Source: Opitutales bacterium (GTDB taxonomy: Bacteria > Verrucomicrobiota > Verrucomicrobiia > Opitutales > UBA953). Taken from it: 64,000 bases of DNA. Positions 49,749-59,108 of the stretch are shown here, piece by piece. The stretch spans positions 1 to 64,000 of the forward strand of contig JAGBIL010000027.1 of the NCBI GenBank assembly GCA_017935025.1. The letters run 5' to 3'. The position numbers and the translations under genes are program-made. Numbering within the stretch: position 1 is the stretch's first letter; each line of letters opens with the position of its first letter. The notes under the pieces were generated by a model. That model made no database searches, had not been told where the DNA came from, and worked only from the letters and a program-made list of their open reading frames with translations.

Positions 49749-50648
49749 TCAACCCAACCCGAACGGACGGCGGCGATTTTCGGCGACGCGGGAACACGCC
49801 AAACGAAGCGCCTCCGTTCCCGCAGGAGAATTTTCAAAAACTGTAGAAATCACGACATCCGCACCGTGAACATTTTCGAGCCACGCCAAAAGTCTCCGAA
49901 AATCCGAAACCAGCAAGGGCTTTACGACGGCGACAACACGCGTTGTACGCGGGAACGCCCACGGATCGCGAACGGATTCATCGAGAGCAAATTTCGCGCC
50001 CGTCCCGTCGGAAAAATCAAAAATCTTTGCATCGTTTTCCGGAGAAGGCGAAAGCGGTTGTTCAAAAAAATCTACAACGGGTGACGCGGACAACTCGGCA
50101 AGTCGCGGAAGCGCCGCCGCCGAAAACGCTCCGTTGGCATCAAATCGCACCCGCGTTTCCGCGGGAACGCCGCACAAAATTTTTTCGCAAAAATCCAGTT
50201 CCGCCGCCTGTGCATCCAAGCCGATTTTTATTTTGAAAACGGAAAATCCGGCAGAATGTTCCCGTGCGATTTCTTCGAGAATTTTTTCCGGAGCATCTTC
50301 GCGAAAACGGCGGATTAACTTTGCGCAGAGTCTTTTCTGCGGAACGGAAATTTTCCGGCAATCCGGATTTTCGAAAAAAAATTTCGCAGCGGAAAACGCA
50401 TGAGCCGTACACGGCAGATTTTCGGGTATTTCGGCGGGAACACGCGCCCCGCAACTTCGCAAAAATGCCTCCGCTTCCGCAAGCGTTTCGCAACCGAAAC
50501 CGTCCCACGGAGCGATTTCTCCGCACGAAAAAGCCTCGGACTTATCTTCTATTCTGACAAGTAAACTTTCTCGGCACGGGAACGTTCCCCGGGAAGTTTT
50601 CACGGGAACGCCGAACGGCTTTGAAATTTTTTTGCAGGAAAAACGCAT
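49749..50648 (-). CDS. menC: Enolase-superfamily protein, o-succinylbenzoate synthase-like
   Basis: 299 residues. Muconate-lactonising subgroup of the enolase superfamily: K139-x-K141 (FKIKIG), metal ligands D170 (RFDANGAF), E196 (FEQPL), D223-E224 (ALDES), and the second acid/base K243 (VVKPLL). RFDANGAF and the short length favour MenC, which makes o-succinylbenzoate for menaquinone. Dipeptide epimerase or N-succinylamino-acid racemase cannot be excluded. No other men genes nearby, so the name is tentative. Confidence 0.65.
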   Translation of the reverse strand: MRFSCKKISKPFGVPVKTSRGTFPCRESLLVRIEDKSEAFSCGEIAPWDGFGCETLAEAEAFLRSCGARVPAEIPENLPCTAHAFSAAKFFFENPDCRKISVPQKRLCAKLIRRFREDAPEKILEEIAREHSAGFSVFKIKIGLDAQAAELDFCEKILCGVPAETRVRFDANGAFSAAALPRLAELSASPVVDFFEQPLSPSPENDAKIFDFSDGTGAKFALDESVRDPWAFPRTTRVVAVVKPLLVSDFRRLLAWLENVHGADVVISTVFENSPAGTEALRLACSRVAENRRRPFGLG

Positions 50649-50751
50649 ACTTTTCCGAAACTCTAAAATCCGCAGAAAAATCCTTCAATTCCTAAGCGGG
50701 AAAACTTGAAAATAGAAGGCGGAAAGATAGATGTTACTCACGGAATTTTTA

Positions 50752-50802
50752 CAAAAACAAACGTTCCCGCGGGAAAAATCCTGCGGGAACGCTTGTTTTT
50801 GT
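50752..50802 (-). terminator. Terminator after the thymidine-phosphorylase homologue
   Basis: ACAAACGTTCCCGC pairs with GCGGGAACGCTTGT (one mismatch), flanked by A-run and T-run. Built from an inverted pair of the iterated motif. Confidence 0.8.
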
Positions 50803-50812
50803 GTTTCGCAAA

Positions 50813-52141
50813 TTATGCGACGCGCTCGACGATGAGTCCGATCGGATTCGGGCGCTTCGGTGCAAGGCGGTACGCATTGCGGAAGTACTCCATCGCCTGC
50901 TCCATCTTGGATTCGTCGTTGTAAGCGATTTGGATGAGCGGTTCACCCTGCTTGACCTGCGTGCCGACCTTCTTGATGTCGAACGCGCCGACGGCGGGAT
51001 CGAGCGTGCCGTCTTTTTTCTGGGCAAGCACCTGCACGCCGCGGGCAATGAGCCCGGCGTTGATGAGGTGGACATAACCGCGTTTTGCCGCCGGAAGTTT
51101 TTTGACGTATTTCGCCTTCGGAAACTTGTCCGGATTATCAATCCATTCCGGCTTGCCGCCCTGAGCGACAACCATTTCGCGGAATTTCTTAAGAGCGGAA
51201 CCGTCTTTGAGAACGCGTTCAATCGTCTGCTTCGCAGAAAGCGTGGAACCTGCAACTCCGGCGAGGCGTACCATTTCCATCCCCAGCTTGAAAACCAGTT
51301 CCTTCATGTCTTCCGGACCTTCGCCCTTGAGCAATTCGACAACTTCGAGAATTTCCAAGCCCGTGCCGACCGTGTTCCCGAGCGGCTGATTCGCATCCGT
51401 AACGAGCGCCACACACTTGCGCTTCATGCTACGCGCAACACGCGTGAGCGTACGCGCAAGCTGCTTCGCCTGTTCCAAATCGCGGACGGAGGAACCGTTG
51501 CCCCACTTGACATCGACAACCAAACCTTCGCAACCTTCCGCAAATTTCTTGGAAAGAATACTGCTGGTGATGAGCGGGAGCGAGCCGCTCGTCGCCGTCG
51601 CCTGACGCAACGTGTAAAGCGTTTCGTCAATCGGCGCAATTTCCTTGTTCTGCTCTACGATGGCACAACCGATTTTTGCCAGAATTTTCACACATTCTTT
51701 CGGCGTGAGCTTCGATTTGAAGCCCGGAATCGCGTTCATTTTGTCCACCGTGGAAATGACGAAATCTTCATCGCGCGCAACAAAGGTTGGGACGACAACA
51801 CCCGTTGCCGCCGCAAGCGCCGCGAGCGCAATCGTCGCCTTGTCGCCGACACCGCCCGTGGAAACCTTGGAGATTTTCGGGTCGGAAATATCGTCCAAAT
51901 CCACCGTATCGCCGGAGAACATCATTTCTTCGGAGAATGCTGCCGTTTCCGCCGCCGACATATTTTTGAAATAAATTGCCATGAGCAAGGCAGCCTGTTG
52001 CGAGGAAGGCATTTCCTCGTCCATAATGGAATCAACTATGTGGCGAATTTCGTCTTTCGTGAATTCCCCGCCCTCGCGTTTTTTCTCGATGAGATAAGCG
52101 AACGACGGTTTCAGATCTTTCTTACTGTCTTTTTCGGGCAT
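50813..52141 (-). CDS. Thymidine/pyrimidine-nucleoside phosphorylase homologue with altered active site
   Basis: 442 residues from MPEKDSKKDLKPSFAYLI. The three-domain fold of the family is complete: glycine loop KVSTGGVGD (92-100), LYTLRQATATSGSLPLITSSILSKK, VVDVKWGNGSSVRD, and a C-terminal domain ending PIGLIVERVA. In E. coli DeoA the region RGLGHTGGTLDK supplies the catalytic His85; here it reads RDEDFVISTVDK (123-134), with Phe at the His. DVKVGSGAF is also changed to DVKWGNGSS. So the reaction (phosphate + nucleoside) is not assured. It stands alone and has its own terminator. Confidence 0.8.
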   Translation of the reverse strand: MPEKDSKKDLKPSFAYLIEKKREGGEFTKDEIRHIVDSIMDEEMPSSQQAALLMAIYFKNMSAAETAAFSEEMMFSGDTVDLDDISDPKISKVSTGGVGDKATIALAALAAATGVVVPTFVARDEDFVISTVDKMNAIPGFKSKLTPKECVKILAKIGCAIVEQNKEIAPIDETLYTLRQATATSGSLPLITSSILSKKFAEGCEGLVVDVKWGNGSSVRDLEQAKQLARTLTRVARSMKRKCVALVTDANQPLGNTVGTGLEILEVVELLKGEGPEDMKELVFKLGMEMVRLAGVAGSTLSAKQTIERVLKDGSALKKFREMVVAQGGKPEWIDNPDKFPKAKYVKKLPAAKRGYVHLINAGLIARGVQVLAQKKDGTLDPAVGAFDIKKVGTQVKQGEPLIQIAYNDESKMEQAMEYFRNAYRLAPKRPNPIGLIVERVA

Positions 52142-52371
52142 GATTTTTTTTTCTTTTGGTGTAATTTTTTTTTTTTGGGGGGGAGACAAGGCGAGTAGAT
52201 CTGCCTCGTTTGAGAAATAATCTCAAAAAAAAGTCTTGAAGTCGAGCAAAAATATTGTATGTGGGAATCACTTTCCCGTGCGGTGTAAAAACGCGGCTCT
52301 TTTTCCGGACAAAGTCCCGCGGGAACGCTTGATGCTTGAAGATCCGTTCGCCGCGCCTTTTAATTCGCGTC

Positions 52372-53118
52372 ATGAAATACTGCGTTATCGGCTTGGGCAT
52401 TTTCGGCAGGCACCTTTGCACGCACTTGGCGAGCTTGGGTGCGGAAGTTTTGGCAATCGATCCGCGCGAAGAAAATGTCGCCGCAGTAAAAGACATCGTG
52501 GATGCCTCCGTCGAACTCGATTTCTCCGATCCCGCACCGTTCGCTCAATTCCCGATTCGAGAAATGGATGCCGTTGTTATCGCCATCGGAGACAATTTTG
52601 AAGCGTCGATGATGCTAACGTTGCGAATGCAGGAACTCGGGGCAAAAAAAATCATTTGCCGCGTGCTTTCTCCGATGCACGAGCGCCTTTTAAAACTGCT
52701 GAAAGTAGATCGCCTCGTCGTTCCCGAAGAATTTGCCGCGCGCGGACTCGCGCACTCGATGATGATCAGCGGGGTTATCGACGGTTACGACCTCGGCGAC
52801 GGGCACGTTATCATCGAAGCGAAAGTTCCCGCCGGTCTCGCCGGAAAAACGCTCGAACAAGTCGCGCTGGCTTTCCGCAAATACAGCATTTTGCTCGTTA
52901 CCGTCAAACGCCGCATTTCTCACCCGCTCCTGAGTCGCGTTTTGCCGACGGATGAAATGACGCTCAACGACGAAGACGATCGCGCAACGCTTGGCGTGCC
53001 GAAGCTCGATGTCGAATTTAAATCGGACGACATCCTTGTGCTTTTCGGAGCGGAAAAAAATCTCCCGCGCTTCCTTGATGCCGTCGCCGCCGGCGACTCA
53101 TCCACCCCCGAAAACTGA
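52372..53118 (+). CDS. TrkA/KtrA-type potassium channel regulatory protein
   Basis: 248 residues. RCK N-terminal Rossmann domain with GLGIFG (7-12), VLAIDPREENV binding NAD/nucleotide, then a TrkA-C domain (about 130-215, GLAGKTLEQVALAFRKYSILLV). Gates KtrB/TrkH potassium uptake at the inner membrane. No ktrB or trkH gene is adjacent in the window. A single-RCK length fits KtrA. Confidence 0.9.
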   Translation: MKYCVIGLGIFGRHLCTHLASLGAEVLAIDPREENVAAVKDIVDASVELDFSDPAPFAQFPIREMDAVVIAIGDNFEASMMLTLRMQELGAKKIICRVLSPMHERLLKLLKVDRLVVPEEFAARGLAHSMMISGVIDGYDLGDGHVIIEAKVPAGLAGKTLEQVALAFRKYSILLVTVKRRISHPLLSRVLPTDEMTLNDEDDRATLGVPKLDVEFKSDDILVLFGAEKNLPRFLDAVAAGDSSTPEN

Positions 53119-53171
53119 CGCCGAACGGGATGCGAGTCTCTTACCGCTTTCACGGGAACGAGCAAAGTTTT

Positions 53172-53320
53172 AGAACCACGGAAAGCACCGAAAACACGGA
53201 ATTATCTTCAACGCGAAGAACGCAAAGGTTTCGAGAATGAAGAAAAATTCTAATTTCTCATTCTTAATTTCTAATTCTTCAAAAGCATTTTGCTTGATGC
53301 CCGATATTTGATGCTTGGTG
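53172..53320. repeat. Intergenic repeat block: ACCACGGAA, TTCTCATTC and GCTTGATGCC words
   Basis: The stretch combines ACCACGGAAAGCACCGAAA (compare 18221), AACGCGAAGAACGCAAAGG, TTCTAATTTCTCATTCTTAA (compare 7083) and TTGATGCCCGATATTTGATG (compare 5315). No gene. Confidence 0.6.
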
Positions 53321-53336
53321 CCAATTCTTTCGCCGA

Positions 53337-54440
53337 TCAAAGAATCAGCATCGCATCTCCGTAGCTGTAAAAGCGATAGCGTTCCCGCACGGCTTCGGCG
53401 TAAAGCTCTTTGAGCCACGCAATTCCGCGCGTTTCGCCCGGCGTGAGGAACGACGAAACGAGGCACATCAGCGTAGATTTCGGTAGGTGGAAATTCGTAA
53501 TCATCATGTCCGCCGAGAGAATTTTCGAAGGCGGATAAATGTAAATTCCCGCAGTCGCAGCGACGGCACCCGACGGCGGAATCAACGGATCGTTTGCCGC
53601 GAGGCGACGCGTAAAATCCTCCATCGCGCGCAGGCTTGTCGTCCCGACGGCGAGGCGCGGCGAAGCAGAATCAATGCGTTCCAGCTCCGCCCGCGTTCCC
53701 GCAGGAATCGTGTAAAACTCTTTATGAATCGAATGAGCTTCAACGGTAGAAGATTTTATCGGCTGAAACGTTCCGAGACCGACATGAAGCGTAAGATCGA
53801 ACATCCGCGTGCCGTTCCCGCGAAGTTTTTCCAAAAGTACATCGGAAAAATGAAGTCCGGCTGTCGGTGCGGCGGCGGCAACGGGCTCCTCACGGCGCGC
53901 GTAAACGGTTTGGTAGCGTTCGCGGTCGAGCGCGGAAAAATCCTTTCCCTGCGGACGGGAACGCTCAATATACGGAGGCAACGGAAGTTTCCCGATTTCA
54001 GCGGCGACATCGAGAACGCTTTTTCCTCCGGGCATTTCAAATTCGACGAGATATTCTCCGCCTCCCTCTTCACATTCCTCCTTCGCGATAACGCGCGCGC
54101 AATAAACGCCGGGAACGCCGAATGTTCCCGAAGCCGCTTTTTTACCGGGCTTGAGCAGGCACCACCAACGCGTGGGAATTTCTCCCGGACGCAAAAGCAA
54201 ACACTCCACTTTTCCGCCCGTTTCACGCGTTCCCGCAAGGCGCGCCTGAAGCACGGCGGCGTCATTGCGGAATAACCGCGTTCCCGCAGGAATCAGATCC
54301 GGCAACTCCGCAAAAATATGGTGGGAAAACGTTCCCGTGCGACGATCGACGACAAGGAGCCGGGATTCTTCGCGCCGCGCGGCGGGCGTTTGTGCGATAA
54401 GTTCCGGCGGAAGTTCGTAATTAAAAAGTTCGACATCCAT
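53337..54440 (-). CDS. queA: tRNA S-adenosylmethionine ribosyltransferase-isomerase QueA
   Basis: 367 residues. Transfers the ribosyl part of SAM to 7-aminomethyl-7-deazaguanosine in tRNA (queuosine pathway). Family blocks: FNYELPPELIAQTPA, DRERYQTVYA, AAAPTAGLHFSDVLLEKL, LHVGLGTFQPIK, VGTTSLRAMED and TNFHLPKSTLMCLVSSFL. It ends the minus-strand block; ftsZ lies 6 bases upstream, so queA is probably co-transcribed with the division genes. Confidence 0.95.
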   Translation of the reverse strand: MDVELFNYELPPELIAQTPAARREESRLLVVDRRTGTFSHHIFAELPDLIPAGTRLFRNDAAVLQARLAGTRETGGKVECLLLRPGEIPTRWWCLLKPGKKAASGTFGVPGVYCARVIAKEECEEGGGEYLVEFEMPGGKSVLDVAAEIGKLPLPPYIERSRPQGKDFSALDRERYQTVYARREEPVAAAAPTAGLHFSDVLLEKLRGNGTRMFDLTLHVGLGTFQPIKSSTVEAHSIHKEFYTIPAGTRAELERIDSASPRLAVGTTSLRAMEDFTRRLAANDPLIPPSGAVAATAGIYIYPPSKILSADMMITNFHLPKSTLMCLVSSFLTPGETRGIAWLKELYAEAVRERYRFYSYGDAMLIL

Positions 54441-54446
54441 CGTGCA

Positions 54447-55757
54447 TTATTTTTTCGGCGCTCCGCCGAATTCCTTTTTCTTTTTCGCAAGCGTTTTGTC
54501 GAGATTGATCTGCTTGCGGATATAGGTCGGCGTGTCCAAGTCTTTTCCTTCAAAAAGGCGGTGGCGCGTTTCGGCAAATCCGCCGAGACGGTCATCGAGC
54601 GCAAGAGACGGCTCGGCGTTCCCGTCGGCGACATCGTCGTCGTCCGCTCCGAGTACAAGGACTCCGCCCGGCATTACGGAATCCTGTTTCTTCTTTTTGG
54701 GCACGGGATGCACGACGCGCGAAGCCTTCCGCAATCCCGCCGCGCCGAAAACGCAAATTTCCAGGCGAGTCCCGAGCGCCGGATTGACGGCGTAACTTGA
54801 AAGCGTGCGCAAATCCCCGCCGAAGCGGTCTTTCACGCGTTGTACCGTTTCGTTCACAAATGCGAGAGACGGCTCCGTTCCGGTTTCGATGTGAATCGCC
54901 AGCGTTTCCGCGTCCGAAGAAACGGACGTGCGCGTTTTCAAAAGCGGACAACGGAAAAGCTCCGTCAGAGCTTCTTCCTGCGCGTTCCCGCCCTCGCCTC
55001 CGCCGACGGAGAAAAGCGTGCGCGTACCCACGTTCGGGAACAAATTTTTAAACGATGCCAAATCCACGCGCATACGCCCCGAAGTGTTGAGCAGCATCCG
55101 GCAACACGCCGTCACACCGCTTTCGATCCAGCGGTCCGAAATTTTAAACCCTTCGGAAAAACTTCCGCCGGAAGCGACGGTCTGCGCAATCAGATTGTTT
55201 TCAATCAAAATAAACGCGTTGCTGTTTGCGTGGAGCGCGTCGATTGCAACGGAAGCCTGCTCCGTGGATTTTACGCCTTCCCACGAGAACGGTGTCGTCG
55301 CAAAACACACCGACGGCACGCCGGTTTCGCGCGCGAGGTTTACGATTTCGACGGACGCGCCGCTTCCCGTCCCGCGCCCGAGCGAAGCAATCAGAACGAC
55401 CAAATCCGTTCCCGCAAGCATCGCACGCAAAGTTTCCTCCGAGGCTTTTGCCGCCGCCGCCCCGCGCGACGCTTCCGTTCCCGCGCCGATTCCCCCGGTG
55501 ATATTTTCGCCGAGCAAAACCGTTCTCACGCCGAAACGCTCCGCCGCCGCGAGTTCCGAAACACTCGTATCCGCCGCGACAAATTCCGCCGCAAATGCCT
55601 TTGACTCACACAGCTGAGAAACCATTCGTGTCGCTGCGCCACCCACGCCGACGACTTTCAGGCGCAAAGGCGGCGGGAGCGGCGTTCCCGCCGGAGCGTT
55701 GCCCGGAGCCGCGTTCCCGTCGGGCGTTGCCGATTGTTTTTCTTCAAAATTCTCCAT
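54447..55757 (-). CDS. ftsZ: Divergent cell-division GTPase FtsZ
   Basis: 436 residues. Tubulin/FtsZ fold: KVVGVGGAATRMV (34-46), nucleotide signature SLGRGTGSG (125-133, in place of GGGTGTG), and a C-terminal peptide DTPTYIRKQ (about 409-417) of the type that binds FtsA. Oddities: the T7 synergy loop, NVDFADV in E. coli, reads RVDLASF (230-236), losing the Asn and the second Asp that activates GTP hydrolysis. A 30-residue Pro/Ala/Gly N-terminal extension precedes the fold. It follows ftsA in a ddl-ftsQ-ftsA-ftsZ order. So it is the division FtsZ by location, but its GTPase chemistry may differ. Confidence 0.88.
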   Translation of the reverse strand: MENFEEKQSATPDGNAAPGNAPAGTPLPPPLRLKVVGVGGAATRMVSQLCESKAFAAEFVAADTSVSELAAAERFGVRTVLLGENITGGIGAGTEASRGAAAAKASEETLRAMLAGTDLVVLIASLGRGTGSGASVEIVNLARETGVPSVCFATTPFSWEGVKSTEQASVAIDALHANSNAFILIENNLIAQTVASGGSFSEGFKISDRWIESGVTACCRMLLNTSGRMRVDLASFKNLFPNVGTRTLFSVGGGEGGNAQEEALTELFRCPLLKTRTSVSSDAETLAIHIETGTEPSLAFVNETVQRVKDRFGGDLRTLSSYAVNPALGTRLEICVFGAAGLRKASRVVHPVPKKKKQDSVMPGGVLVLGADDDDVADGNAEPSLALDDRLGGFAETRHRLFEGKDLDTPTYIRKQINLDKTLAKKKKEFGGAPKK

Positions 55758-55804
55758 CTCTCGTATCGTGTTTTTTATTTACGTCTCGATGCCGAAACCG
55801 GGAA

Positions 55805-57016
55805 TTAAAACATTCCGCGGAAGAAGCGGCGGAACCATCCGGATTTTCCCAAGGCTTCGCGTTTCTGCGAAAGCGCGTCTCGGTAAAGTTTTGCCAAGCC
55901 GACGACGGTCGAGTACTTCGGCTCGGCGTAAGCGCGGGCGAAGCTGAGGCTCGGCTCGCCGATGCGCACTTCGGCGTTCCCGAAAATCGCGCTCGCGAGC
56001 TTGCCGATGCCTTCCATCTGTGCCGTGCCGCCCGTAAGAAAAACCGTTCCCGAAAACGCTTCCTCTGCGTTGATTTTTTTCGCGATAAGCGTGAAAAGCT
56101 CGCGCAGACGCAACTCGGTAATCAGTTCCATCTTGTAGCGCGAAACGTGTTTGGAAAAACCTTTGAGCTCGCCTTCAAACGAATCGAGGTCAATTTCGGC
56201 AAAAACATCGTCGTCGCGCGCGTAAGCGTTCCCGTACTTAATTTTCAGTCGCTCCGCGTCTTCCATACGAATTTGCAGCCCGCGCGACATATCGTTGGTA
56301 ATGTGCTCGCCCCCGACGGGAATAACGCCTGTGCAAACGACGGCTCCGTCACGGAACAAAACGAAGTCCGACGTTCCCGCGCCGATGTCGATGACGAGGC
56401 GATTATCGTCCATAATTTGCGCAAATGTGCGAACGGCTTCCGCCGAAGCGAGCGAGGCGGGGAAAAGCCCGCGCACCGTCATGCCCAAGCGGTTCGGAAT
56501 CTGGTAAAGTTCCGTCAGGTAAGTATCGTCGGCATCGATGACCCAAAGGTCGTAGGTAAGTTCACGACCGGAAAGCCCGAGCGGCTCTTCGCGTTGCCGC
56601 CGATCGAGCAAATATCGGCGCAACATATGTTGCACAATGTGGCGATTTTCGGGAATACGGTGCAGACACGCGTCGAATGCGTCCGCACGCGCGGCATCCT
56701 TATCGTCCGCACGCACAACGCCGCTTTTCACACTCGTCAGCCCTTTTACGGAGAATCCGCCGACCAGCGCGCCGGATACCGCAAGGCACGCGCCGCGTAC
56801 GCGCCGCGCCGCGCCCGCGAGTTTTTCCGCCTGCCCGATGACGGAGTGAACACTTTCCTTGAGCGCGCCGAGATTGACGATTTCGCCCTTTCGCATTCCC
56901 TCCGTTTTTGCACAAAAAGCACCGATGACCTGTAATTGCGGCTCCAAATCGACAACGAGTACCTTCGTCTCCGCGCTGCCGATATCAATGACCGCCAAAA
57001 TATTATCCTGAGCCAT
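55805..57016 (-). CDS. ftsA: Cell-division protein FtsA
   Basis: 403 residues, actin-like ATPase that ties FtsZ to the membrane. Phosphate-1 loop VIDIGSAETKVLV, phosphate-2 VIDIGAGTSDFVLF, adenosine motif VFLTGGTAQMEGI, and the 1C region with DDTYLTELY. The C-terminus ends KSGWFRRFFRGMF, a good amphipathic membrane-targeting helix. Starts 27 bases after ftsQ and ends 47 bases before ftsZ. Confidence 0.94.
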   Translation of the reverse strand: MAQDNILAVIDIGSAETKVLVVDLEPQLQVIGAFCAKTEGMRKGEIVNLGALKESVHSVIGQAEKLAGAARRVRGACLAVSGALVGGFSVKGLTSVKSGVVRADDKDAARADAFDACLHRIPENRHIVQHMLRRYLLDRRQREEPLGLSGRELTYDLWVIDADDTYLTELYQIPNRLGMTVRGLFPASLASAEAVRTFAQIMDDNRLVIDIGAGTSDFVLFRDGAVVCTGVIPVGGEHITNDMSRGLQIRMEDAERLKIKYGNAYARDDDVFAEIDLDSFEGELKGFSKHVSRYKMELITELRLRELFTLIAKKINAEEAFSGTVFLTGGTAQMEGIGKLASAIFGNAEVRIGEPSLSFARAYAEPKYSTVVGLAKLYRDALSQKREALGKSGWFRRFFRGMF

Positions 57017-57043
57017 GGAAAAATTTTTCTCTCAAAAAAAAAA

Positions 57044-58018
57044 TTACGGATTTCCCTTCTGTACGGGAATCAGGCGAATTTCGCGAAATTCCTTCTGCGG
57101 GTCTTTCCGGTTGGTAATGAACAAAACACGATAAGCGGGCGGACGATTCGGAGCGCCGAGCGCATCGTTCCACGTTTTGTGTTCCCGCGCCGCCGCAAGC
57201 AATTTCAAATCTTCACGAAAACGGCTCGCCGAAAAAACATATTCGACGACTTTCGCGTGCTCCGGATTTTGTGCCGACGCTTTCGGGACCACATAAATGA
57301 GGGACCATGAATGCCTGATATCACGTAAATCCGAAGGAAAGTCCCGGAGCGAAATCGTGTCCCACTCACGGAACAATTTTCCGTAAGCCGTGCGCGCCGT
57401 TTCGATAAAATCCGTCAGTTTTTCCATCGCGGGAACGCGCTCGAAGCCGGTTTTTGCATCAATCGCTATACGCACATCCTGCAAAATCGGCAGCATCGAT
57501 TGTTGCAGCGGGAATGTTTCCGACGGGAAAATGACTCCGTCCGTCGCCACCAGCCGCACGCGCCCCTCTTTATCGACGAGCCGTGCCACCGGGCAGCGTT
57601 CCCGTACGTCCACCCGCAAATCCCCGTTCGGCAAACGCATTACGCGAGCGGCAGAAACCTGCGGATAAGCCATGATACGATCGCGCAAGTGGTGTAAATT
57701 CGGAGCGGAATTTTCGTCAAACTCCGTCCAAGCTCGAAACCACGTTTCATCCAACATTCCGCCGTCGCTCTCAAATGTAACCGCGATCGGTCCGGATTTT
57801 TCCTCGGAAAACCCCGCCATCATATCCAGCCAAACGTAGACGAACAGCGAGGCGATCCCGCCGACCAACAAAACGACGGAAAATTTTCTCAAAATCTCCC
57901 CGAAAAGCCGACGCGTCCCCGATTTTGTGTCGCCGCTCAACGCAACATCCTGCGGCAAGGCACGCCATTCCTTGGCGTGCATACGTTCGGCGAGGCTTTG
58001 ATTTTGCTTACGGGACAT
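57044..58018 (-). CDS. ftsQ: Cell-division protein FtsQ (POTRA domain)
   Basis: About 324 residues from MSRKQNQSLAERM. A cytoplasmic basic start, one membrane segment (about 45-68, FSVVLLVGGIASLFVYVWL), then a periplasmic POTRA-like part (NLHHLRDRIMAYPQVSAARVMRLPNGDLRVDVRERCPVARL). That VxxRxPxA-type strand is characteristic of FtsQ. Part of the divisome; the family is poorly conserved, so the call relies on topology and on flanking ddl and ftsA. Confidence 0.85.
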   Translation of the reverse strand: MSRKQNQSLAERMHAKEWRALPQDVALSGDTKSGTRRLFGEILRKFSVVLLVGGIASLFVYVWLDMMAGFSEEKSGPIAVTFESDGGMLDETWFRAWTEFDENSAPNLHHLRDRIMAYPQVSAARVMRLPNGDLRVDVRERCPVARLVDKEGRVRLVATDGVIFPSETFPLQQSMLPILQDVRIAIDAKTGFERVPAMEKLTDFIETARTAYGKLFREWDTISLRDFPSDLRDIRHSWSLIYVVPKASAQNPEHAKVVEYVFSASRFREDLKLLAAAREHKTWNDALGAPNRPPAYRVLFITNRKDPQKEFREIRLIPVQKGNP

Positions 58019-58178
58019 CTTTAGCGAGTTTCGGAGCAAACTCTACGCGTTCCCGTCCTACCCCGCAAATTGAAATTTGCCGAAGCACGAACAAAGGGAA
58101 ACGGGAGGAATGAGAAGAATGCCTTCTCCCGTTTCTCCCATTCCTCCCGCTCCACTCATCGATACTCTTTCGCGGGCG

Positions 58179-59108
58179 CTAAATTTCAACTCCGAACCGC
58201 CGGATTGCAGGGGAAATCATTTTCCTCACAAGAGCGGTAAAATCGTAGCCGATACACGAGGCGCTTTTCGGGAGCAGGCTCGTCGCCGTCAATCCCGGCA
58301 TCGTATTGACTTCGAGGAAAAAGTAACGCCCGTCCGGCATCAAAATCACATCCGCGCGGGAGTAATCCCTACATCCGCAAATTTCAAAGATTTTTTCCGC
58401 TTCGGAGCGAATCGTGGCGGCGACAAACTCCGGAAGCGGCGCCGGAGCCAGATATTCCGTCGCGCCGGACGTGTATTTGCTCCGGTAATCGTAGGCTCCG
58501 CTTTTCGGACGAATCTCGACCACGCCGCCGGCGACGCCGCCGATGAGCCCGACCGTGAGTTCCCTCCCGTAAAGACGCGGCTCTGCAATCCATTTGCCCT
58601 CGCGGATTTTTGCCAACGCGCGTTTCACCGCACGCGTTCCCGCGAGCAGGAACAACCCGACACTGGAGCCTTTGTCCGCCGGCTTGATAACGATTTCGCG
58701 CCCAAGCCTCCGTACCAGGCTTTTCGCCTGCGGGCGGTTTTTTGCCGTAAAAACAACATCCTGCGTCACGGGAACGCCCGCCGCACGCATTTTTTCTTTG
58801 GTCGAGACCTTATCAATGCAGAGCTCGCAACTTGCCTCGCTGCAACCCGCGTAGGCAAACCCTCGCGCGTCCAATTCGCGCTGGATTTTCCCGTCTTCTC
58901 CGTAGTCGCCGTGAATTACGGGGAAAATAATGTGCCGTGCGGGGTCCAGGTCTGCGGGCAACACATTTTCATCCAAAACGCGCAATTCGACGCGCGGAAA
59001 CATTGCCTTCAGCACGTCCGCACAAGCCGCGCCCGAGCGAATCGAAACTTCCCGCTCCGGGGAAACGGCCCCGCAAAGCACCACAATCGTAAAATCTTCT
59101 TCTGCCAT
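58179..59108 (-). CDS. ddl: D-alanine--D-alanine ligase
   Basis: About 309 residues from MAEEDFTIVVLCGAVSPE, the conserved start. ATP-grasp ligase joining two D-Ala for peptidoglycan. Motifs: GAVSPEREVSIRSG, HGDYGEDGKIQRELD, DKVSTKEKMRAAGVPV, VIKPADKGSSVGL, DYRSKYTSGATEYLAP, and metal site YFFLEVNTMPGLT. First gene of the division block, 160 bases before ftsQ. No mur genes follow upstream; enolase is next. Confidence 0.95.
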   Translation of the reverse strand: MAEEDFTIVVLCGAVSPEREVSIRSGAACADVLKAMFPRVELRVLDENVLPADLDPARHIIFPVIHGDYGEDGKIQRELDARGFAYAGCSEASCELCIDKVSTKEKMRAAGVPVTQDVVFTAKNRPQAKSLVRRLGREIVIKPADKGSSVGLFLLAGTRAVKRALAKIREGKWIAEPRLYGRELTVGLIGGVAGGVVEIRPKSGAYDYRSKYTSGATEYLAPAPLPEFVAATIRSEAEKIFEICGCRDYSRADVILMPDGRYFFLEVNTMPGLTATSLLPKSASCIGYDFTALVRKMISPAIRRFGVEI

